This document shows positions 11,134-22,579 of a stretch of DNA of 64,000 nt, piece by piece (the first letter of the stretch is position 1; every line of letters begins with the position of its first letter). The position numbers and the translations under genes are program-made. Origin of the DNA: Amanita rubescens (Eukaryota; Basidiomycota; Agaricomycetes; Agaricales; Amanitaceae); the NCBI GenBank assembly GCA_015039365.1, contig WION01000281.1, positions 1-64,000 on the forward strand. The letters run 5' to 3'. Under the pieces are notes generated by a model. That model was not told the origin of the DNA. It did no database searches and worked only from the letters and a program-made list of their open reading frames with translations.

Positions 11134-12375
11134 TTATCGCGTTATTAACATGTCAAGAAATGAAAAACATACTGCAACAAATGCTTTTAAGCAGTCTAGA
11201 GCTTCAAACAGACGTCCTGCAGACAATTTTATGACCTGATTGAAGTCGCTTTCATTTTCGGGGCTGCAAGCGTTTCGACCGTTTATTCGAATGAAAACGA
11301 GCATGAAAAGAAACATGATGCAACAGAACTCTGCTCCACTTGCGAGGGCGCGGAGTTCATGCACCGTTCTAGAGGCACTACTGCATAGGTCGTATAATTG
11401 ATCCATCAATTGCGTGATTGTAGTGATAAATTCGGCTGGCACAGCTCTATACAGTGAGTATTCTGGGTTGGTCATGGTCTCTGTCCTGCAAAAGTTCTTG
11501 GATTCTGAGTCGGTGTCTGGTTCAGTGACGGACTCGGCCCTCCGCTGTGTCATTGAACGAAGAGGCCGTTCAAATTCGGTGTCTGGTTCGGTGACAGACC
11601 CCGTATCTGACTCCGAGTCGGTGATGGACCCTGCCCTCGGCTGTGTCTTTGAATGAAGAAGCCGTTCAAATTCTGTGTCTGGTTCGGTGACAGACTCTGT
11701 ATCTGACTCGGTGATGGGCTCTGCCCTCGACTGTGTCTTTGAACGAAGAAGCCGTTCAAATTCTGTGTCTGGTTCAGTGACAGACTCTGTATCTGACTCG
11801 GTGATGGGCTCTGCCCTCGACTGTGTCTTTGAACGAAGAAGCCGTTCAAATTCGGTGTCTGGTTCGGTGACGGACTCTATATCTGCCTCGGTGACGGACT
11901 GTGTCGTGGGCCGTGCCATCTTTGAACGAAACTGTTCGAATTCTTGCAACCACGGTGGGGGAGGTCCCTGTGCCCAACGATGAAACTCCATGACAATTTC
12001 CGGCAACGACTCCGGTTCACTGTCAGTTCCCAGAGTCTGCGTGTCCACTGATGCTGACGGAGACTGACTGGACTCCAGCAATGCCGGGCTAGTTGGTGAT
12101 ATTTTTTGACACAAATTGGTGGCGGCATCGATGAATTCGTCTACTGATTGCATCTCTATTCTGAGTATGTCCCCATAATCGTGTCGAAGGATGTCGGCCT
12201 GCGCTTGAAAGTAAGAAAGGACTGTTTGAAATTCGGGGAGCATGTTTCGGGGACGGGTCAAGCTCGCGGGTGGGTTGCGGGCACTGGAGAGTGTTGGTGC
12301 ACCGTGCCACACGTAAATTGCTGAGATGACTTGGATGAGCACACGTAAATATATCAATAGATGCAGGCTCATCAT
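11134..12375 (-). CDS. membrane protein with acidic tandem repeats
   Basis: Single-exon frame of 413 codons. The N-terminus has a hydrophobic stretch (residues about 4-22) that could be a signal peptide or anchor. The middle (residues about 165-290) holds four to five copies of a 30-residue repeat, for example TESDTESVTEPDTEFERLL, rich in Thr, Ser, Glu and Asp and ending in a basic RSKTQ-type segment. The DNA unit is 90 bp; one copy is 96 bp. Near the C-terminus are a hydrophobic span (CCIMFLFMLVFI) and a second one close to the end. The repeats keep the frame and look recently expanded. No family is recognised. The antisense strand is also open over the repeats, which I treat as a shadow. 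Surface exposure of the repeats is inference. Confidence 0.55.
   Translation of the reverse strand: MMSLHLLIYLRVLIQVISAIYVWHGAPTLSSARNPPASLTRPRNMLPEFQTVLSYFQAQADILRHDYGDILRIEMQSVDEFIDAATNLCQKISPTSPALLESSQSPSASVDTQTLGTDSEPESLPEIVMEFHRWAQGPPPPWLQEFEQFRSKMARPTTQSVTEADIESVTEPDTEFERLLRSKTQSRAEPITESDTESVTEPDTEFERLLRSKTQSRAEPITESDTESVTEPDTEFERLLHSKTQPRAGSITDSESDTGSVTEPDTEFERPLRSMTQRRAESVTEPDTDSESKNFCRTETMTNPEYSLYRAVPAEFITTITQLMDQLYDLCSSASRTVHELRALASGAEFCCIMFLFMLVFIRINGRNACSPENESDFNQVIKLSAGRLFEALDCLKAFVAVCFSFLDMLITR
11565..11940. repeat. 90-bp coding minisatellite
   Basis: Tandem units of 90 bp start with GCCGTTCAAATTC at 11565, 11661, 11751 and 11841 (the first spacing is 96 bp). Units two and three are nearly identical. 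They encode the acidic repeats of the membrane protein on the minus strand. Confidence 0.85.
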
Positions 12376-12629
12376 CTAATCCACGCGCGGTTAGATTCCG
12401 GGTGGGCGCTGCAGTGGGAAGCCCATGGCACCACCGCCTGTGACGACGCAACTCCTCGCCTCCAGACTGGTCTATTTTTTCACATTTTTTGATTTGATTG
12501 TCTAATTGAGAAGTGTCTAGCGGCTCTAGCCAAGCCAAAGGTGGAGAGAAGAGGCGTGGGAAACTATATTGAGCAAACATGCGTTTTGCCATGACCTCGA
12601 CCCATACGGCCTTATGGTCATGGATGACA

Positions 12630-13613
12630 CCTATAGGTAGTGCTGCAGAGTCCGGTCCAGGACCGGTCCGGGACTGGTTAAAGACCGGAGTAGGACTGAT
12701 AAAAGACTGGACCGCAGCTCAGTCTTTTTCGGTCCTGTCTCAGTCCCGGTCCTGGTCTTTCACTTTCTCAAGATCCTGAGGACTGGCCGAGACCGGTCAG
12801 GACCGGTCCCGACTGATCTTATCATGCAAGTCTCTCCCTCGTGCTCAGCTCTCCACACAGTCACGTATCACTGCATTTTCACTTAGTATCGGGCAGCGAT
12901 GAGATCTACATCGCGCTGACCAAAGAAACAAGCTATTTGTAGCATTCTGAGCCTATTGAGCCTCGCTTCAGATATGTGATGTGTGACGTGACCTCTCTTT
13001 GGTGATCTGTTATGCTCTCTTTACTATCTCTTTGGCATGGCTCTAGCAGCCTTGTACGACGTCCAGCACTGGTCCCCACACCTTCAACATATTCCTGACA
13101 CATTCCCAACGTACTCCTGATGATTATGAGACAATATCAAAGCATTTACGACAGTTCTAGCTCAATGCCAATGATTTTGACGCTTTTTCGACGCTTTTCA
13201 TCGTTTTCGTGTTTCCCGCTGATGTGCCCATCGCAAGGCTTCGCTCTTCGACGAGTCTCACCTGATTACATGTCTCAACATCCCCTATGAGCGGTTTGAG
13301 TCCTTAGTGCCTCCAGCTTTGTTTAAACATTATATATGACTGAGTATGGTATAAGTAAGCACCAGACTTGGTCTTCAAGTTGCCAAGACTGCTGAAGACC
13401 GGTCAGGACCAGTCTGGACCGGTCTGAGACCGCATTCAGTCCGAGACTGGTCAGGACCGGTCCAAGACCGATCCAGGACTGCAGTCCAGTCCTACATCGG
13501 TCTCGGTCCTGTCCTGTGCTCTTTTGTGCTCACGGTCTTCGGTCCTGTCTTCGGTCCTGCCCTCCAGGGCCAAAAGACTGGACAGGACCGGACTCTGCAG
13601 CACTACCTATAGG
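12630..13613. mobile_element. hAT-like non-autonomous element with 8-bp TSD
   Basis: The element body is 12638-13605 (968 bp). Its ends are terminal inverted repeats starting TAGTGCTGCAGAGTCCGG. It is flanked by the perfect 8-bp direct repeat CCTATAGG (12630-12637 and 13606-13613), as expected for hAT superfamily insertion. Both subterminal regions are packed with GGACCGGTC-like motifs in both orientations, which may be transposase binding sites. No transposase frame is present, so it depends on a partner elsewhere. Removing it would rejoin an open plus-strand frame across the target site (DPYGLMVMDD to RLNRCARNHRE), which suggests insertion into a coding or formerly coding sequence. Confidence 0.88.
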
Positions 13614-13764
13614 CTGAACCGTTGCGCGCGAAATCATCGAGAAACATGCCGCAGTGGCTATCCGGACTGCTGGGTAAAAACTCTCGCAAAAAATCCTGTT
13701 GTGCTCATATCCTGATCATGCAAGATCTGATTCGTAATCCACGCCTTCACGTCCTTCAACCTAT

Positions 13765-14910
13765 GTTGTGAATGAACACCCATTTGACAACCAATATGTG
13801 AGTTTATATTTTCTTCTTCTGTTCTTATCGAGCTTGAATCTGATTGTGGAGCTGCAGGATGGTGACAGGTGTTTGGGCTCACGAACGATCCACTACCGAA
13901 CAAGCAATAGAGGGCAGACATGGTGTCCACTTGAGATGCCCGCACCCCCTGCCATGGTGGCAAGGCTGCTTTGTTCCACTCGGACGAACGGGTACATTCT
14001 CTATCAACTGCATCGTACGAGCAAGATAGAGACATTGTACGCATTGATTTATGGCTTCCTTTGCCTAATTACAAGAACTAACGTTCTCGACACAGACTTA
14101 CTACACCAAAGAAGCTTTCAGCGACGAGCCTCAACCCTTGCTAGAAGAGACCTCCAACTGTCAATTCGCTCATAGTTCCTCCATCATGCTTGGTCCACAC
14201 GCGTCCGCGAAAATGGGTACACGATCGTGGAGTCGACGACGCATCGTTTGCCGTTGACGTTGTCCTACAAGATCAAAGACTAAAGCTTCGTCGGCACCTT
14301 ATTTGTTTCCGACTCAAACGGGACGTTCTTCATGCAGAGTCTCAAAGGCACGAATAGGAACGAGCTGGGATACGTTGATTACGAGGCTCCGGTCTCGCCA
14401 ATTCGGTATCAAATGCGCAGGAAGTGGAAGGAAGAGCCGTGGCGAAGAAGTTGAAAAGGTACATCGCCTTCGACGGCGGAATCAACTGATCTCTCATCCC
14501 TGCACCCTCGGAGGATAGTGAAGGACGAAAGGTCTCATGTAACACAACATCTCCATTCGGTGACGACTCCTCAAAACTACGGACGCGCCTTTTCGTCGCC
14601 TGCACCGGGTCTCGTGATTGCCCCAATAGGAGAGAATTTGTTGTCCTATGAAGAGTATGACACGTTCTTGATCATAGACCCTGGTTTAACGTGGAGAATG
14701 GTCAAAATGAACGCTCACAAGAGGCGTCGGCTGCGTACTGCTAGTCGTCAACAGTTGTCCCACTACGCTACCGTTTACGATTGCATCCGATCTTATAGGA
14801 AAACGTACAAGCTTGGCTTGAAATTGCGTGGTCGGGGGCTGACTACTCTGCCTGACTCGACATCTGTTCTCGGAGAGGTGGCTGTTGTCCAGCTCAATTC
14901 TGCGAATTGA
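13765..14910 (+). pseudogene. VPS10/sortilin-like receptor remnant
   Basis: Broken copy of a VPS10-domain sorting receptor, the family that carries vacuolar hydrolases from the Golgi. Recognisable pieces occur in the right order but in different frames: VNEHPFDNQY at about 13767, then SRTIHYRTSNRGQTW and EMPAPPAMVAR (13870-13960), then YYTKEAFSD and LLEETSNCQFAHSS (14100-14175), LPLTLSYKIKD and [14 protein letters not shown] (14255-14335), [12 protein letters not shown] (14350-14385), FSSPAPGLV and YDTFLIIDPGLTWRMVK (14590-14700), and RGLTTLPDSTS (14835-14865). Frame changes and in-frame stops (for example after SYKIKD) separate them. Only the central VPS10 part is present; the start and the membrane region are missing. 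A functional copy presumably exists elsewhere in the genome. Confidence 0.8.
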
Positions 14911-15099
14911 TATCTCACTAATTACACGTCACGGCATCTCTTGTAACAATTAGCATTTTATAGGAATCACGGGGGCATTCTAGCAGTAGTCCTTTCCTTT
15001 CGACGTGTATTCGGCCAAGCATACCTAAAATTAAATGCACGTGACCCCGCAAAGATCGACTATCATCTGTGTATTAGGTCAGCCACCCAGACTAGTTGA

Positions 15100-16300
15100 A
15101 CGCGCAACTTCGACCGTGACGGCAGATAGAAAGCTCCCCGAGAAAATGGATCAACAGGCAACAAACGGTGAGCGTCAAGGATTCCTTCTCCTTTTTTCTT
15201 TCCCGCAAGCTATGGGCGCTGCTACGGCCTACCGTGCAAAGCCTGCAAGCGAAACCATAGAAGTCGTCGACGACATCGTTGTCAAGCTTGCATGGCGGAG
15301 TGCGTCTAGGTGAGGAGCAAGGCTGTTGGGATGCGAGCCTTCTGGAACCGACCCTGGTACCCGGGCTTAACCTGCACTGCTGCGCTTCTCATGTAGTACT
15401 AAGCGACGCGTGTCCACCTTTTTGGAGCCTTTACCCCTTCCCTCTCTCCCTTCATGCTATTGTTACTTACATCTCAAGCATTAGGTCCTGAAGACCTCTT
15501 GGCCCTTCGGGGTCCATCAATTTTGTCGGGAACAGCAGGTAGAGAGAAGATGGATCAACAGGCAACAAATGGTGAGCGTCAAGGATTCCTTCTCCTCCCG
15601 CAAGCTATGGGCACTGCTACGGCCTACCGTGCGAAGCCTGCAAGCGAAACCATAGAAGTCGTCGACGACATCGTTGTCAAGCTTGCATGGCGGAGTGCGT
15701 CTAGGTGAGGAGCAAGGCTGTTGGGAATTGAGCCTTCTGGAACCGACCCTGGTACCCGGGCTTAACCTGCACTGCTGCGCTCCTCATGTAGCACCAAGCG
15801 ACGCGTGTCCCCTCTCTCCCTTCATGCTATTGTCACTTACATCTCAAGCATTAGGTCCTGAAGACCTCTTGGCCCTTCGGGGTCCATCAATTTTGTCGGG
15901 AACAGCAGGTAGAGAGAAAATGGATCAACAGGCAACAAACGGTGAGCGTCAAGGATTCCTTCTCCTTTTTTCTTTCCCGCAAGCTATGGGCACTGCTACG
16001 GCCCACCGTACGAAGCCTGCAAGCGAAACCATAGAAGTTGTCGACGACATCGTTGTCAAGCTTGCATGGCAGAGTGCGTCTAGGTGAGGAGCAAGGCTGT
16101 TGGGAATTGAGCCTTCTGGAACCGACCCTGGTACCCGGGCTTAACCTGCACTGCTGCGCTCCTCATGTAGCACCAAGCGATGCGTGTCCACCATTTTGGA
16201 GCCTTTACCCCTTCCCTCCCTCCCTTCATGCTATTGTCACTTACATCTCAAGCATTAGATCCTGAAGACCTCTTGGCCCATCGGGGTCCATCACTTTTGT
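15100..16300 (+). repeat. tandem triplication of a 5' exon block
   Basis: Three copies of a 370-404 bp block, with equivalent ATGs at 15146, 15550 and 15920. Each holds a short exon-like start (MDQQATN followed by a GTGAGC donor), a second open segment (KPASETIEVVDDIVVKLAW) and an acceptor followed by CCTGAAGACCTCTTGGCC. The middle copy lacks a T-rich stretch and the third lacks nothing obvious; a further block of about 22 bp is missing in copy two. The last copy runs into the dioxygenase gene downstream. Confidence 0.85.
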
Positions 16301-18209
16301 CGCGAACAATATCCATAAAATGCCTTTTGCATGAACGCCAACTTCAAGAGACCGTTTATGGCTATGCTGAACATTCGGTTGAGGAGGATATTGCCCTCAG
16401 TCTCTCTGTTTGCGATGCCTCTCACCGAAAAGGTGTGACCCATCCTGTGACCCATAAGGCGACATCAACATCCCCTGCTATGCCCTTTCACCCCAGCTCT
16501 TGCAGCAGCCCTCCCCAGCAAGCCCCTACGGCATATCCATCCCTGGTTAAGCCGAAGCTCAGTCAAAAGAAAGTGAGGGACAAGCTGAGATCTGCTCAGA
16601 CCAGACGATGGAAGCGGCAGGCGTTACGTGCTGCAGGGGTAACGTCTCAGCAGGAACGGATGCTCAAGGAGGCTCAGCAGGAACGGATGCTCAAGGAGGC
16701 TCAGCAGGAACGGATGCTCGAGGAGGCCCTTTATGGCCCGCTTACGGATTTGGAGTCCTCCGACTCAGACACGGAGGAAAACAGGAGCGGCGCCAACCCT
16801 CGTGTCACCCCCTGCTCCCAATACCCTACTGCAGCAACAGCTACCTCGGCTTCATCCCATACACCTCCATCCAGCCAAGGGAAAGGGAAAGCCTACGACA
16901 AGGTTCGTTCCGCCAACCGCCGAAGAAAGAAACGGCTTGCCCTCCAGACAGCAGGTACCGGCTCTTCCAAAGCCATAACCAAGAAGCGACGGGCAGCAGC
17001 GGCAAAGGAGGTGATCCCCTTAGACTATTGCCTATCCACAGATGCTCGAGTTTCAGTGCCAGCATGGATAGGCAAACGGGTCGGCAACCTACCAAGTCGG
17101 GAATTCAGCAAGCAGGAGCTGATAGAGGAATATGGAATGACTTGTTTCCCCTGGGATGGCAAGTAAGGTCCTTTACGTCTTTCCTATAAGCCATTGCCCA
17201 CAGAGTTATGACAGGGGTTCCCATCTTTTACTGGACCGCAACAGAAACATTGTTGGGGTGCTTGTGGGACAACCGAAAGATGTTGTATCTTGGAGTTGCG
17301 TTCACAATGATGCCTTTGGTATTCTTGGAGATGTTGCCTCCAAGCTATATTTTTCAGATGAGGAACGCTTGCATAGACGAGGGTTTTATCCCTCTATTGC
17401 TCATGGCATTTCCTTTGGGGGAGGACAATGTGTAAGAATATTCATCTTTTTGGCTATAAATCCAGCTAAGCTGTGCGAACAGGAACCTCAGTATTTAAAG
17501 CACCGATATATGGAAAGGGAAGAGGAGATGGAGGCCCTGATGAACAAGCCGTCTATACAACGTATTTGCAAATTTGCCAGCAGTACGTTAAAGAAACCTC
17601 ACCCTGTCATGCAAAGGTTTGACATGATGAATTGTATTTTCAGGTGCTTTTGAAGCCTATGGGGAGCGGAATTACAACTACATGAGGGAGACGATGGAGG
17701 TCGTAAAGGATGGGAATGACAAAGCAACAAATGGAAAGCCTAGCCTTCGGCGACCATATGATTCAAACGTGGGCGTCTTCCCATGTCGTTCCTTCAACCT
17801 TGGGGAGCAGACTGTTTCATACCCACACACTGACATGGAAAACCTTGCGCAATCGTGGTGCTCTATAACCTCACTTGGTAACTTTGATCCTACCCTGGGT
17901 GGGCATCTCGTCTTGTGGGATTTTGGGCTTGTCATCGAATTCCCAGCATCGTCCACAGTTCTTATCCCATCTGCCCTTCTTCTCCATTCAAACACATCCA
18001 TTCAACCAGATGAATCTCGCTTTTCCATTGTTCAATATGCTGCAGGTGGACTTTTTCGCTGGGTAGATAACGGGTGCATGACAGATGAAAACCGATTGGC
18101 ACAAGCATCAGTTGATGATATCATCAAGCATCAATCAGCACAAGCTCAGCGATGGGTGAAAGCACAGGATATGTTTACCAACCTGAATGAGTTGCTGGAT
18201 GAAGAATGA
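15920..18209 (+). CDS. TET/JBP-like 2OG-Fe(II) dioxygenase family protein
   Basis: Four or five exons. A possible first exon at 15920 (MDQQATN) splices to 16259 (DPEDLLAHRG); the large exon runs to about 17163. Later joins are firm: 17431/17482, 17581/17644, ending at TGA 18207-18209. The N-terminal half is basic and disordered, with three tandem copies of QQERMLKEA. The C-terminal half has the marks of a double-stranded beta-helix oxygenase: an HxD pair in SYPHTDMENL, GGHLVLWD, a distal His in LLLHSN and an Arg eleven residues later (ESRFSIVQY), then AAGGLFRW. Such proteins are expanded in basidiomycetes and have been linked to TET/JBP enzymes that oxidise methylcytosine or thymine. That assignment is inference; the iron-binding pattern is visible. 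The join near 17163/17190 is uncertain, and the start is uncertain because of the upstream triplication. Confidence 0.62.
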
Positions 18210-18403
18210 GGTACCGCCACTTTTCTACTAGTAGATTCAATTGCTTTATGTTGGTTCAAAAGTACATACATCATCCATATAGTAAAACATGGGTATGACC
18301 TCCATATGGGACAAAATGCGTTGCATACAACATGAGGTAGACCATGGGTTGAACTTTCTGAAGCAATGTGTAATTTACGGCTCGCCTAACCCACCGGCCT
18401 CTT
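18210..18403. promoter_or_regulatory. short intergenic region
   Basis: 194 bp between two genes on the same strand. It must hold the 3' end of the dioxygenase gene and the promoter of the next gene. I see no distinct motif. Confidence 0.3.
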
Positions 18404-19421
18404 ATGGACCCTCAGTCACTGCCCACTGACCCCCCACCCTTGAAATCCTTGTCCTTTCCATCATCGCAACCTTTTCGCTTCACATTTTCACCTCCAGGTG
18501 CATTGCAGCCTGTGCAGAGAGCTCTCTCATTCACATTTGCCGAGCACCTCCACTCGCCTATGCGGCCTATCAAGAACACCACGTTTTGCAGTGGCTACAG
18601 CTCATCCGAATTGCAACCTCAGCCTTGGAGTTCCTCTGGAAGTTCCTTCATGGTTGCCAATGCCACTCCCGAATCAGAAATAAGCGAGGTGTGTCTACCC
18701 TTTTGTTGATTGTTGCATCACCTATCAACGCGTTATGAAGGATCCTGCATCCCAAGTGCCCCGCACAGTGTCTCCGGTGCCCACGGAGATCCTGGACGAT
18801 CCGCCAGTAGAGGATATCATAGCCAATGTCGTTGCGCATGGCATCAAAATTCGGGACTTTGCTTCAATGGAAGAGGTATCCAAGTCGACACTAAAACCCG
18901 TACCCGAGATTTTCGACCCATTCCTTGCTGTGGCAGAGTTTGAATATCGCTTGGACGACAAAGGGTTTAGGTGGCCCATCCCAGGAAAGATGCTTCGTCG
19001 TCTTCTCGTAATAGGATGGGTTTCACAGGAGGAGGTTGCGCAGAGATGTGCCCCGATGGATATCGATGCCCTGAAGATGTATGACATGAAGATCGCTGTG
19101 GATATTCAAGAAGGCCTTGGCGTATACCCCTGGCGCTCACTCAAATGGGCGGCTGTGCCAACGGAGCAAGGGAGGAAGAGGCTCGTCATGAAATACATGC
19201 AGCACTTTGTCACCATGGACAGAGCTAGAATACATCTTGAGGCACTTGAGCGCAAAGAGAAGCTATCCCAGGTCCAAGCTGAGGAGGAAGAGCGTCTCGT
19301 GAGGGAGATTTTGCGGCGGCAAGGATTCAAGGAGAAGGGACGGGCAAGGACGGGGGTGTTACCGGAGGATTGGGGCAATCTGACATCCGCTGAGCCCTTC
19401 AGTGAGGAATGCTGCGAATGA
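18404..19421 (+). CDS. two-exon hypothetical protein with C-terminal helix
   Basis: Exon 1 runs from Met 18404 to about 18688 and exon 2 from about 18741 to the stop at 19421, joined by a 52-bp intron (GTGTGT...TATGAAG). The product is about 320 residues. The N-terminus is rich in Pro and Ser. The middle has a folded look (FEYRLDDKGFRWPIPGKML). Residues about 245-300 form a charged helix (HLEALERKEKLSQVQAEEEE) likely to be a coiled coil. The frame is intact. It lies 194 bp downstream of the dioxygenase gene on the same strand. No family is recognised. Confidence 0.6.
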
Positions 19422-22400
19422 AGCAGCTGGCCGTGAATAATACATCCTTGATTGTAGGCTGGAGCCGGACTGCAGATATCGATGTCTGCAAATAGAACGT
19501 CTATTTTTAAACTTTATCCGATCATCACATTCAACAACTTGAATACAATCTGACGTCGTTGATTGTCTACAGTGTACACCATGCGTCCCTCGGCGCGCGA
19601 CGGATTTACTGAAATTTGGCCACACTAAGTTGTAGAAGCTGGCGGTCACAATGTGACACTGACCTTGACAGCGCTCGACACTACCTCGGTGCATCCCCAA
19701 GTATACGAGAAATCATGTGGCGGGCTCGAGCTCCTCATCCGGGACTTTTGCCTCCCTACCCCTGCCGGAGAATCCTACTTAGCTAGATGCATCTACTTCT
19801 CTATCAATTGACAACGTGGTCACGATGCTTGGCCATGGGAGAGGAATCACAGGTGAGCTATCGATGCCGCTACAAAGATGGTGGCTTTGCTCACCGTGCG
19901 ACTCGGGAAGCTTTACCTCCTGCACCCTACCTCTCGTTTGCGTCGTTGGATCGCAAATCCGTCGGGTCTCTAGCAACATTTCGTCGCATTTGAGCAAGCA
20001 TATGGCACGGTCCACGACTTGTACGTAGCCCATCCATCGCGGAACTACATCATGACTTGAACCGAACTTCAAGGTCGTTCAACTGACGTCTTTATGCCTA
20101 ACCGCGGACGCCTTGCATCATACTTCGGGATGCACTGAAAATCGAACTGAAAAAGGGCTATCAAGACGTGTTATTCGGAGACTCTTGTATCCACCTTGTC
20201 TAACGTTGCTTGCAACTAACGAGAGGATGGTAGTCAAATTAACGAAGAGATGAGGGTACTTTTTTGTCCTCCTTGATTCGTCTATCAAATGTAATTCGCA
20301 GTTAGATGTCGGAAGCAGGAATTTTGGCTTCTGGAGGTGCTATGTGATAGGTTTAGGCGTTTTTGCTTCCGCTAATCCATTTATAAATGGGTTTTTAGTT
20401 CATTTTCCGATTTGAAGTCGGTGATGCTGACTTGGGCGAGGAAACACCCATTAAGACCAATCAACCTTGCAACATATGTTGATTATCAATACTCTTGCTA
20501 GAACCTACGAACGCTGACACAGGTCTGGCATGGTCGTGCTCGCTGATGAAATCCTTCTTCGGAACAGACCATCAAGCCAAGCCTGAGTTCTGAAGATGTA
20601 GCAGGCGCTTTTCGCACGGAGTCAATGCCGAATGCATGTGTTCGTCTGCAGCGTCAGTGTTACCCGCGGACAGGGTGCCGGTGCATGTTTTCATTATGGT
20701 TGCCAGCGTCTAATTCCCTACATCCTAGCTCCAGAGAACAACAGAATGGGCCACCCGCAACGCTCTAGGGTGCGTGCGGCTCTCAAGGAACTCCATTTCA
20801 CACCCCGGGGGATTCTTCTCGCACACTCACAACTTTGAAATCAACGATTCTTGTTTCTACCATGCCAGCCATAATGTCCATTATGACTATCGCGAAGGTG
20901 AGACAAGCAAAAGCTGTTTACTCTTTAGACACCGTTTTGATTGCAAGTCACAGAGCTTCTTCAATAGTACATTTCGGAAGGAGCACCTCACGATTTCAGG
21001 GAACATTCTCCTTGGCCCGTGTGTTGTTCCAGTAGTCGTCAAGAGGTCTTGAAGATAACCGTGGATTGTGTTGAAGATTCACACCCGCGCCGGCTTGTCA
21101 TATGAAGAAACGGTCCCACATATGTCGAATTGAATGTATCACGTATGCAAGGGCGCGGCACGTAGCAGGAGCGCGACGCATCAGCATCATAATCGAGGGT
21201 CTCACCTTACAAGCTCAAACAGACCAACGAAGAAAACCACATGACACGTCACAAGCGCTCCTTGACGCTTGCAGACTTCTCTCCGTCACCGCTTGCCGTC
21301 TTGCCTGGGAACATCTGGGAGATCTCTACGGCTATTTCGACCCTTACATTCTCCCCATCTCCGAACCCGGGTCATCAATCGGTTTCTTCGCTGGCTACCT
21401 TGCACCTACCAGGCAGTGGCATTCAGCCTTCATGCAGCTGTCATTACGCTGCCAGATGTGCAGAGAATGGAAACAAACATCGAGGGAATCAACTTGCGCA
21501 CGACGTTTTCAATCATACATAAAGGAAGGAGGGGCCATGGCATAACATTTAAGTTCATGCGGGCATCCTCTAACACTGGCTGCAATAGTAATAAGAGTTG
21601 GTACCAAGAAAGATACCTCGAGATCGAGAGACCACTACTCGAACATTCTGCAGTGCGTCCTCGCGTTAACTGGGCCGCTCGCCGGGTTCAGAAAGATTTG
21701 CTGATGGTAAGAAATTACCTTTTGGCTGATCCGCTACTGACGTTCCTTGTTTTCTTTATTCTCTTTCAGTTCGCCATTTGACGATTCGGTGTTGCACTTT
21801 GCCCCACCAGAGGCCACTCATCAAGCCCAAGGGGACTCTCTTTGACTAAACCGTTCTCCTCCGCGCGGCCGCCCTGCTAACTCAACTCTACCACGCCCCA
21901 TCCAAGTCTAGCTCAATGCATTCGCCATCTTTGTATATCGAACCGCTACTGCTTATGCAATGCTATGCTCTATATGCCTACCTCAATCCCTCGAGACCTC
22001 GTAACCATTGCATCGAATCGGCAGTGACGACGAAGGCGAGTCTGATGAGGCTGACTCGGATGGCGAGGCGGACGATATGTTAAGATACGCAGAGCTCTAA
22101 GTCAAGAGGCCGCTCCGCCCGTGAACTTGTTTATTGCTTTGTTTGACTACATATGTTCGAACGTGAGTACAGCTTTATTCACTCCATTGGCCGTGAGAAA
22201 CTCTAACCATCACTCAGTACTACTTCACTGTCACCTCAACCACAAGGTTTGTAACGCCGGACTCAAGTGTTCCGAGGCCGAAATGAAATGTAGGTCTCGG
22301 TCTTATAATCGGCGCGTCGCGCGAGTTTCGGTAACGCTCCATTAAAATACCGGCATCTTCCGAAGATCAACAAGTACAAATATCTACATTCGCTGAGGAT

Positions 22401-22579
22401 GCTCAATGTGCTGCGGGTGCGGACGCTAAACTGGGGACCGGTTCAAGAAGAGGAGGCGGTGAGTAGGGCCGTTAATGGGCGCAAAATCACAAGTCTGATG
22501 TCAACTAGCGCCCTTCACGCGTACTCGCAGCCAAAACCCGTCAACAGCTCTATGCTGTCAGGAAGGGCATGATACGAAG
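19422..22579. other. no intact gene; scattered short frames
   Basis: Open frames of 60-170 codons occur on the plus strand (for example 21102-21545 and 21269-21781), but I see no recognisable domain or consistent exon chain. An old, decayed gene between 21.1 and 21.8 kb is possible. No large repeat is evident. Confidence 0.35.

Noticed and set aside
11414..11983. Plus-strand Ser/Val-rich frames over the membrane protein gene
   Set aside because: Antisense shadows of the 90-bp repeats; the minus frame is far longer and has membrane segments.
12089..12592. 167-codon minus-strand frame overlapping the membrane protein gene
   Set aside because: It overlaps the N-terminal part of the better supported gene in another frame and shows no motif.
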